A DNA stretch of 64,000 nucleotides from Streptomyces sp. NBC_01268. GTDB lineage: Bacteria; Actinomycetota; Actinomycetes; Streptomycetales; Streptomycetaceae. Location of the stretch: the NCBI RefSeq assembly GCF_036240795.1, contig NZ_CP108454.1:558001-622000 (forward strand), in the 5' to 3' direction. Under the pieces are notes generated by a model. The model ran no database searches, was not told the DNA's origin, and saw only the letters and a list, made by a program, of their open reading frames with translations. Of the stretch, positions 58,239-64,000 are shown piece after piece (position 1 is the first letter of the stretch; the number at the start of each line of letters is the position of its first letter). A program made the translations under genes and the position numbers.

Positions 58239-60518
58239 ATGAGCGCAAAAGACCCCGCCACGAGCGGGCTCGCACGGCGTAAGAGTGCCCTCTACCGGCT
58301 CGGGCACTGGTGTGCCCGACGTTTCGTCGTCGTCATCGTCCTGTGGCTGGCGGCACTCGTGGGTCTGCAGTTCGCCAACCGGGCGGTCGGCGGTCAGTAC
58401 TCCGACAACTTCACGCTTCCCGGCGTGCAGTCGGCCGACGGACTCGCCGTCCTGCAGGCGCACGACCCCGCCGCGGGCGGATACGGCGCCCAGATCGTGC
58501 TCAACGACCCCTCGCAGCCGCTCACCTCGGAAGCGTCCGCCGTGAACTCGGCGGTCGCCTCGCTGCAGAAACTCCCCGACGTGCTCAGCGCCCAGAACCC
58601 GCTGCCGCCGCCGGGCACTCCGCCGCCCACGACCCCGTCCTCGGTGCCCAACACCGGGCCGCTGTCCACCGACGGCAAGACCGCGTACATCACCGTGCGG
58701 TTCAGCGTCCCGCCGTCCACCCTCGGCACCGACTACCTCAACAGCGTCGACACCGCCGTGAAGCCGCTCCGCGACGCGGGCGTCACCGTCGAGTACGGCG
58801 GCACGCTCGGCGAACTGGCCAGGCCCGCCCCCGACGACCGCACCAGCGAGGCCATCGGCTTCGCGGTGGCCATCGTCGTCCTCCTGATCGGCTTCGGCAG
58901 CGTCATCGCCGCCGTCCTCCCGCTGGTCACCGCGCTGATCGGAGCGATCTGCGGGCTCGCGCTGCTCGGTCTGACGGCGGCGGCGTTCACCTTCGGCACG
59001 GTCTCCCCGACCCTGGCCACCATGATCGGCCTGGGCGTCGGCATCGACTACGCCCTCTTCCTGATCACCCGGCACCGCCAGAACATCATGGACGGGCACG
59101 ATCCCGCCGACTCCGCCGGTCTCGCCACGACCACCAGCGGCCGGGCCGTCCTGGTCTCCGGCTGCACCGTCATCATCGCCCTGTCCGGCCTGTGGGTCTC
59201 CGGCGTCACCTTCATCGGGAAACTCGGGCTCGCGGCGGCCTTCACCGTGGTCACCGCCGTGCTCGCGGCGCTGACCCTGGTCCCGGCCATGCTCGGCCTC
59301 GTCGGCCGCCGCATCGACCGCTACCACGTCCGCAAGCCCGTCGCCGAGACCGACGCCGAGCCGGGCGCCACCGCGCACGGCACCTGGCACCGCTACGCCC
59401 AGCGGGTCGAACGGCGCCCGTGGACCTTCCTCACCTGCGGAGTCGTGACCCTCGTCATCCTGGCGATCCCCCTGCTCTTCATCCAGCTCGGGCACATCGG
59501 CGACGGCGCCGACCCCAAGTCGTTCACCGACCGGCGCGCCTACGACCTGATCTCCACCGCCTTCGGGCCCGGAGCCAACGGGCCGCTGACCCTCGTGGTC
59601 GACCAGACCGCCGTGCCCCAGGCGGATCGTGCCGCGCTCGCGACCTCACTCCAGAAGGCGCTCACGAACGTCCCCGACGCGGCGTCCATCACCCCGCTCC
59701 AGACCACACCCGACGGCGACGTGCTGATCGGCACGGCCTACTCGGTCGCCGCCCCGCAGGACGAGCGCACCACCCGGCTCACCGACCACCTCGTCGACGA
59801 CGTCCTGCCGCAGGCCGTCGCCGGCACCGACGCCCAGACCTACGTCACCGGCACCACCGCCGCGCAGGTCGACTTCCTGGACATCGTCTCCAGCCGCCTG
59901 CCGCTGATCATCGCCGTCGTGGTCGGACTCGCCTTCCTCGTCATCCTGACCGTGTTCCGCGGCCTCCTCGTCGCGGTCAAGGCGGCCGTGCTCAACGTGC
60001 TGTCGATCGCCGCCTCGTACGGAGTGGTCGTCGCCGTGTTCCAGTGGGGCTGGGGCGGTCCGGCGCTCGGCGTCTCCGGCAAGGTGCCCGTCGAGAGCTA
60101 CGTACCGATGATGATGTTCGCGATCGTCTTCGGCCTGAGCATGGACTACGAGATCTTCCTGCTGTCCCGCGTGCGCGAGGCGTGGCTGCGCACCGGCGAC
60201 TCCAAGGCGAGCGTCGCGCACGCGCTGGAGATCACCGCCCGGGTGATCACCTGCGCCGCGCTGATCATGGTCAGCGTGTTCGCGGCGTTCATCATCTCCG
60301 ACAACATCGTCGTCAAGATGCTGGGCCTCGGCCTCGCGGCGAGCGTCCTCATCGACGCCACGATCGTGCGCCTGCTCCTGGTCCCCGCGGTGATGACCCT
60401 GCTCGGCGCCCGCGCCTGGTGGACACCGCGCTGGCTCGACCGCTTGCTGCCGCACCTGGACACCGAGGGTGAGGCCGCGCTGGAGCGCGACGCAGAGACG
60501 CCCGTCCGGCCCAGCTGA
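58239..60518 (+). CDS. MMPL/RND family transporter
   Basis: A 759-residue membrane protein of the MMPL (mycobacterial membrane protein large) family with 12 predicted TMs: TM1 ([19 protein letters not shown]), a large extracytoplasmic loop, a five-TM block (about 205-355; [19 protein letters not shown]), a second loop, and a five-TM block (about 555-730; [19 protein letters not shown]). The GxxxDY motifs in both halves are the proton-relay pair. MMPL proteins export lipids or hydrophobic metabolites. ATG 58239 is used; an in-frame GTG at 58227 is also possible, and neither has a strong binding site. No lipid biosynthesis gene adjoins. Substrate unknown. Confidence 0.93.
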   Translation: MSAKDPATSGLARRKSALYRLGHWCARRFVVVIVLWLAALVGLQFANRAVGGQYSDNFTLPGVQSADGLAVLQAHDPAAGGYGAQIVLNDPSQPLTSEASAVNSAVASLQKLPDVLSAQNPLPPPGTPPPTTPSSVPNTGPLSTDGKTAYITVRFSVPPSTLGTDYLNSVDTAVKPLRDAGVTVEYGGTLGELARPAPDDRTSEAIGFAVAIVVLLIGFGSVIAAVLPLVTALIGAICGLALLGLTAAAFTFGTVSPTLATMIGLGVGIDYALFLITRHRQNIMDGHDPADSAGLATTTSGRAVLVSGCTVIIALSGLWVSGVTFIGKLGLAAAFTVVTAVLAALTLVPAMLGLVGRRIDRYHVRKPVAETDAEPGATAHGTWHRYAQRVERRPWTFLTCGVVTLVILAIPLLFIQLGHIGDGADPKSFTDRRAYDLISTAFGPGANGPLTLVVDQTAVPQADRAALATSLQKALTNVPDAASITPLQTTPDGDVLIGTAYSVAAPQDERTTRLTDHLVDDVLPQAVAGTDAQTYVTGTTAAQVDFLDIVSSRLPLIIAVVVGLAFLVILTVFRGLLVAVKAAVLNVLSIAASYGVVVAVFQWGWGGPALGVSGKVPVESYVPMMMFAIVFGLSMDYEIFLLSRVREAWLRTGDSKASVAHALEITARVITCAALIMVSVFAAFIISDNIVVKMLGLGLAASVLIDATIVRLLLVPAVMTLLGARAWWTPRWLDRLLPHLDTEGEAALERDAETPVRPS

Positions 60519-60681
60519 GCGGCCCGGCCGGACGGGTGGGGGGATCGGGGGCGGGGGGGAGGAGGACGCCGGCGCGCGGGCCGTGTGAGCGGTGCGGGCC
60601 GGGCGAGCGCGTGGGCCCGTGAACGGCCTGCGAGGCGGAAATGGCCTGGGGGCGGCGAAGGGCCTGTGACAGGCTGGCCCG

Positions 60682-61641
60682 GTGACCGCACATCAGACCT
60701 CCCCCCGCCCCGACCACCTCGTCCTCGGCTGCATGGGCCTCGGCGGAAGCTGGGACCCGAGCCCCTACACCGCCGCCGACATCGACGCCGCCGAGGCGAC
60801 CGTCGAGGCCGCCCTGGACAGCGGCATCACCGCCTTCGACCACGCCGACATCTACCGGCACGGCAAGGCGGAGGCCGTCTTCGGCGAGGTGCTGGCCCGG
60901 ACGCCGGGCCTGCGCGAGCGGATCACCCTGCAGTCCAAGTGCGGCATCCGGCTCGCCGAGGAAGGGCGGCCCGGGATGTACGACCTGCGCGGCGACACCA
61001 TCGTGCGGAAGGTCGAGGAGAGCCTCACCCGGCTCCGTACCGACGTCCTCGACGTGCTCCTGCTGCACCGGCCCGACCCCCTCGCCGACCCCGCCGAGGT
61101 CGCGGAGGCCCTGGAGTCGCTCCACCGGCAAGGGCTGGTACGCCGGTTCGGCGTCTCCAACATGAACGCGCCCCAGATCGCCCGGCTCCAGGACCACCTG
61201 AGCCTGCCGCTCACCGCCAACCAGTTGGAGATGAGCCTGCTGCGCCGGGACTGGCTGGAGGACGGCGTGCTCGTGAACACCCCGGCGTCGGCGGCGAACG
61301 GGTTCCCCGCCGGCACGGTCGAGCACTGCCTCGCCCACGGGATCGCCCTCCAGGCCTGGGGCCCGCTGGCCCAGGGGCGGTTCACCGGCCGGCAGGAGAC
61401 CGCCGAGGAGCACGCCACCGCCGCCCTCGTCGCCGAACTGGCCGAGGCCAAAAGCACGACGCCGGAGACCGTCGTCCTGTGGTGGCTCCAGCGGCACCCG
61501 GCCCACGTGGTGCCGGTCATCGGCACCACCAACCCGGCCCGCGTCCGCGCCTGCCGGGACGCGGCACTGGGCGAGCCGCTGCTGAGCCACGAGGAGTGGT
61601 ACACGCTGTGGACCACGGCCCGCGGGGCGGCCCTGCCGTAG
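60682..61641 (+). CDS. Aldo/keto reductase
   Basis: A 319-residue NADPH-dependent AKR with the catalytic tetrad visible: Asp and Tyr in FDHADIYRHGKAE, Lys in LQSKCGIR and His in VLLLHRPD. The C-terminal coenzyme loop VPVIGTTNPARVRAC is typical of the YdhF-type AKR subgroup. It reduces aldehydes, ketones or diketones, and the substrate is unknown. GTG 60682 has no binding site, but CAGGCT (60670-60675) sits 6 bases upstream, a weak leaderless-type promoter. It stands between the MMPL gene and the amidohydrolase with gaps of more than 100 bases, so it is likely monocistronic. Confidence 0.92.
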   Translation: MTAHQTSPRPDHLVLGCMGLGGSWDPSPYTAADIDAAEATVEAALDSGITAFDHADIYRHGKAEAVFGEVLARTPGLRERITLQSKCGIRLAEEGRPGMYDLRGDTIVRKVEESLTRLRTDVLDVLLLHRPDPLADPAEVAEALESLHRQGLVRRFGVSNMNAPQIARLQDHLSLPLTANQLEMSLLRRDWLEDGVLVNTPASAANGFPAGTVEHCLAHGIALQAWGPLAQGRFTGRQETAEEHATAALVAELAEAKSTTPETVVLWWLQRHPAHVVPVIGTTNPARVRACRDAALGEPLLSHEEWYTLWTTARGAALP

Positions 61642-61757
61642 CCCCGCGCTTCCCCCCGCCGACCATCGGACGCCCTCCGAACTCACTCCTCACTCACCCC
61701 GAACGCGCCCCGAGCTCCCGCCGGACCTCCGCCGGACTCGCGCCCAGGAAAGGCAAC

Positions 61758-62627
61758 ATGACCGACCGTTCGCCGCAGACCGCCTCCTCCTACCGGCTCC
61801 TCCCGGGCGCGGCGGACTCGCCCGTCCTGCTGCACGTGCCGCACTCCTCCCGCACGGTCCCGGCCGAGGTGCGGGCCGGCATCGTGCTCGGCGACGAGGA
61901 ACTGGCGCGCGAGCTGGACCACATCACCGACGCCCACACCGAGGACATCGCCGCCGAGGCGGCGGCGCGCGCCGGCGCGGCTCCCTGGCGGTTCGTCAAC
62001 CGGCTCTCCCGGCTGGTCGTCGACCCCGAGCGGTTCCCCGACGAGCGCGAGGAGATGCTGTCCGTCGGGATGGGCGCGGTCTACACCCGCACCACGCACC
62101 GCGCCGCGCTCCGCCCGGCCGGCTTCGACCCGGCGCCGCTGATCGACCGCTACTTCGACCCCTACGCGCGGGCGATGACCGACGCGGTCGCCGGGCGCCT
62201 CGCGGCGGTCGGGCGTGCCGTGATCGTCGACGTCCACTCGTACCCGACGCAGACCCTCCCGTACGAACTGCACGGCGAGGGCCCCCGCCCGCCGGTCTGC
62301 CTCGGCACGGACGCCTTCCACACGCCGCCCGCGCTGCTCGCGGCGGCGCGGAAGGCCTTCGCGGGCTTCGGCGAGGTAGGCACCGACAGTCCCTTCGCCG
62401 GTACCTACGTGCCGCTGGCCCACTACGGCCGCGATCCGCGCGTCAGCGCCCTCATGGTGGAGATCCGCCGCGACCGGTACATGACCGAACCGGGAGGCCC
62501 CGCGGGCCCGGGCGTACGGGCCCTGGGCGCCGCCCTGGCCGAACTGGTCGACGCCGTGAGCGGTCAGGCCCTCCGGGCGCCCCGAGGGCCCCGGGCATCA
62601 GCGGGCCGAGAACCGGGCGAAGCGTAA
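61758..62627 (+). CDS. N-formylglutamate amidohydrolase family protein
   Basis: A 289-residue member of the FGase (N-formylglutamate amidohydrolase/HutG-type) family. Characteristic blocks are VLLHVPHSSRTVP at the N-terminus, ITDAHTEDIAAEAA, PWRFVNRLSRLVVDPERFPD and VIVDVHSYPTQTLPYE. HutG hydrolyses formylglutamate in histidine degradation, but no other hut gene is nearby, so the role may differ. ATG 61758 follows AGGAAAGG, a good binding site; the frame is open far upstream in low-complexity sequence. Its stop abuts the ATG of the next small gene by one base, so the two may be coupled. Confidence 0.9.
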   Translation: MTDRSPQTASSYRLLPGAADSPVLLHVPHSSRTVPAEVRAGIVLGDEELARELDHITDAHTEDIAAEAAARAGAAPWRFVNRLSRLVVDPERFPDEREEMLSVGMGAVYTRTTHRAALRPAGFDPAPLIDRYFDPYARAMTDAVAGRLAAVGRAVIVDVHSYPTQTLPYELHGEGPRPPVCLGTDAFHTPPALLAAARKAFAGFGEVGTDSPFAGTYVPLAHYGRDPRVSALMVEIRRDRYMTEPGGPAGPGVRALGAALAELVDAVSGQALRAPRGPRASAGREPGEA

Positions 62628-62628
62628 A

Positions 62629-62883
62629 ATGGGGCGGGTGAGCGTACACAGGTACGAGCTGGTGTTCTCCGGCGGCGAAGGCCCCGCGGAGGAGCACGTC
62701 GTCGTCGAGCGGACCGCCGCCAAGGGGCCCGGCGGGCATCCCGTCTACACCGACGCGACCGGCATCATCCGCGCCGAGATCAGCGACCGCGACGAAGTGC
62801 GCGTCCTCGCCTCCGGCGGGCACCAGGAAGCCCCTCAGAGCGTCGTGGCCCGGCCGCTTCCCGGCGAGGCCCATGAGGCCTGA
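62629..62883 (+). CDS. Small DUF6296-like protein
   Basis: An 84-residue acidic/neutral protein: RYELVFSGG, HVVVERTAAKGPGGHPVYTDATGIIRAEISDRDEVRVLASGGHQ. This resembles DUF6296, a small actinobacterial family of unknown function; the identification is from memory of the pattern and should be treated as moderate. ATG 62629 lies 1 base after the amidohydrolase stop; GTG 62638 with GGGGCGG nearby is an alternative. The 3' end overlaps the convergent gene by 49 bases. No membrane segment or signal. Confidence 0.75.
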   Translation: MGRVSVHRYELVFSGGEGPAEEHVVVERTAAKGPGGHPVYTDATGIIRAEISDRDEVRVLASGGHQEAPQSVVARPLPGEAHEA

Positions 62884-63455
62884 GCCCCGCCGGGTACCGC
62901 CGCCGTGAGGCGCTCCCTGAGCCGGGTGGCGGTGTACGGGGTCATCGTCCTGACGGCCATCCACGAACCGTCCGGGAACGCGATGTCCACGCCCCGGCGA
63001 CGCCGCCGGGGGTACGGAGTGGCGCGGACTCCGGCGTGGGCGAACCGCACTGCCTCCCCGTCGGACTGCCAGGGCGCGCGGACCGTGAGGCCACCGTCCG
63101 CGTCGGGCACCAGCCGGAAGTCGGCCTCCTCCGCGCGCAGCGCGTCCCGTGTCCAGTACGGCTCGTGGACGGCGATCAGCAGACGGCCGGCCTCGCTGTC
63201 CCAGCCGCCGCGCACACCGGGCCCCACCACGATCCGCGCCAGCAGCCGGAACGCCTTCCGTACCGGTTCGAGCAGCGCCCCCAGGGCCTCCAGCGGATCC
63301 TCCGGCAGCGCGAGGAGGAACCGGACGAGGAAGACGTCCCGGAGCGAGCGCAGGCGGCTCCGCCGCGGATGCGTCGGCAGCCGCCGCACCGGCGCTCGGC
63401 GCCCGTACGGCGCGGTCTCGACATCGAAGCCCGGTTCCGTGCAGCCCTGGGCCAT
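62835..63455 (-). CDS. Hypothetical protein
   Basis: A 206-residue protein that I do not recognise. It has an Arg-rich N-terminal third (RRLPTHPRRSRLRSLRD), a central hydrophobic helix (VFLVRFLLALPEDPLEALGALL) and a beta-rich C-terminal half (GGWDSEAGRLLIAVHEPYW; DADGGLTVRAPWQSDGEAVRFAHAG; VDIAFPDGSWMAVRTMTPY). Not clearly membrane-bound. ATG 63455 with GGTGGGGGG upstream is preferred to an in-frame GTG at 63512. Its 3' end overlaps the 3' end of the DUF6296-like gene by 49 bases. It is divergent from the acidic protein gene at 63622. Codon bias supports it as a real gene. Confidence 0.7.
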   Translation of the reverse strand: MAQGCTEPGFDVETAPYGRRAPVRRLPTHPRRSRLRSLRDVFLVRFLLALPEDPLEALGALLEPVRKAFRLLARIVVGPGVRGGWDSEAGRLLIAVHEPYWTRDALRAEEADFRLVPDADGGLTVRAPWQSDGEAVRFAHAGVRATPYPRRRRRGVDIAFPDGSWMAVRTMTPYTATRLRERLTAAVPGGAQASWASPGSGRATTL

Positions 63456-63609
63456 GGCCCCCCACCGGTCCGCCCGCCTCCACGGTCCCTCCCCGATCCG
63501 CCCGGTCACCACGGCCCGGCCGCCCGGATCCGGGATGATCGTACGGTGCCCGGCCGCCCGCCCCCGGAGGGATGGGCTCCCGGGGGGCGCGCGGGCGGCG
63601 GGCGTCGCC

Positions 63610-63615
63610 TAAGCT
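63610..63615 (+). promoter_or_regulatory. -10 element of leaderless-type promoter
   Basis: TAAGCT ends 6 bases before ATG 63622 with no Shine-Dalgarno, the same geometry as several other genes in the window. Confidence 0.5.
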
Positions 63616-63621
63616 GCCCGG

Positions 63622-63945
63622 ATGACCAGCACCGACCCCACCGAGTCCGCTCCGCGCTACGTGCGCGTCACCATCGAGCTCGTCGCCGAGATCACCGACG
63701 AGGACGCGCTCAAGGCCGCCGCCCTCACCCAGGTCCAGGACGACGAGTACCTGGAGGAGGACGAGCGCGCCCAGGCCGTCGAGGCCATCGACGTGGACCC
63801 GTCCGGCTCCCTCGCCCACTTCATCGACCCGGTCGCCCTCCTCGGCGCCGTCCCGGGTGTCGAGCTCGCCTCGGCGACCTGGGAGTCCGCGCACACCGAG
63901 TTCGACCCCGACGACGAGACCTGGGAGGAGCACTCCCTGGACTGA
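63622..63945 (+). CDS. Small acidic conserved-type hypothetical protein
   Basis: A 107-residue very acidic protein (many Asp/Glu, e.g. QDDEYLEEDERAQAVEAID and TEFDPDDETWEEHSLD) with no signal, TM or known domain. Alternating strand-helix pattern (VRVTIELVAEITDEDALKAAAL) suggests a small alpha/beta fold. The leaderless-type promoter and clean codon bias support it as a real gene. No function can be assigned. The last 55 bases of the window after its stop hold the beginning of something downstream (an ATG at 63998) that cannot be assessed. Confidence 0.75.
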   Translation: MTSTDPTESAPRYVRVTIELVAEITDEDALKAAALTQVQDDEYLEEDERAQAVEAIDVDPSGSLAHFIDPVALLGAVPGVELASATWESAHTEFDPDDETWEEHSLD

Positions 63946-64000
63946 TCGCCCCACCGGGCGCGATCCTGTCCCGGTACATCGCGCGAGGGGGCACCATGAA

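Overview
The window is one contiguous piece of a very GC-rich actinobacterial chromosome, almost certainly Streptomyces or a close relative. Reasons: strong GC bias at third codon positions, many GTG and some TTG starts, 4-base ATGA/GTGA stop-start overlaps inside operons, frequent leaderless-type promoters (a TAnnnT box 6-7 bases before the start codon), Tat and lipoprotein signals typical of streptomycetes, tandem SpoIIE-type phosphatases, and a ydaO (c-di-AMP) riboswitch in front of a cell-wall lytic gene. No rRNA, tRNA, CRISPR array, insertion sequence, integrase or prophage gene was seen; it reads as ordinary arm-like chromosomal sequence rich in regulators, transporters and secreted enzymes.

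Layout. 0-3.1 kb: the 3' part of a bacterial nitric oxide synthase, an Lrp regulator divergent from an SMP-30/gluconolactonase, and a VOC protein. 3.1-9.9 kb: a two-component system (response regulator, histidine kinase, GerMN lipoprotein) divergent from an operon of a lipoprotein, a peptidoglycan-binding fusion protein and a MacB-type ABC ATPase and permease. 9.9-12 kb: a MarR regulator divergent from an MFS exporter. 12-14.3 kb: an FCD-type GntR regulator and a Tat-exported CodA-like amidohydrolase, with two copies of a GTATAC-centred operator. 14.4-15.5 kb: a LysM/transglycosylase gene under a c-di-AMP riboswitch. 15.7-17.8 kb: a flavohemoprotein and PNPOx-like protein operon. 18.2-22.8 kb: two tandem PAS-GAF-PP2C phosphatases, the second with a C-terminal anti-sigma-kinase-like ATPase. 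22.8-37.8 kb: a glycan-utilisation locus on the minus strand (ROK regulator, CUT1 importer, GH5, GH35, GH38, HAD phosphatase, RidA) with a divergent GH36 alpha-galactosidase. 38-45.8 kb: a phosphodiesterase, a large secreted hydrolase, two small membrane proteins, two acetyltransferases and a membrane-anchored PP2C phosphatase. 45.9-49.1 kb: an xylFGH-type sugar importer. 49.4-53.9 kb: an orphan B12-binding radical SAM enzyme, an EamA exporter and argG. 53.9-58.1 kb: an EF-G paralogue preceded by a probable 32-residue leader peptide, a deaminase/LLM-oxidoreductase pair and a divergent Lrp regulator. 58.2-64 kb: an MMPL protein, an aldo/keto reductase, an N-formylglutamate amidohydrolase-like protein and small hypothetical proteins.

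How the genes work together. The glycan locus can import oligosaccharides and trim alpha-mannosyl, beta-galactosyl and alpha-galactosyl ends, with the ROK protein as probable local repressor. The two-component/ABC locus looks like an envelope-stress or peptide-efflux module. The NO synthase and the flavohemoprotein could be source and sink for nitric oxide, but they lie 15 kb apart and a link is inference. The best candidates for new biology are the riboswitch whose P1 stem and a competing hairpin both contain the ribosome-binding site (15309-15527), the leader peptide before the EF-G paralogue (56091-56189), and the orphan B12 radical SAM gene (49432-51237).
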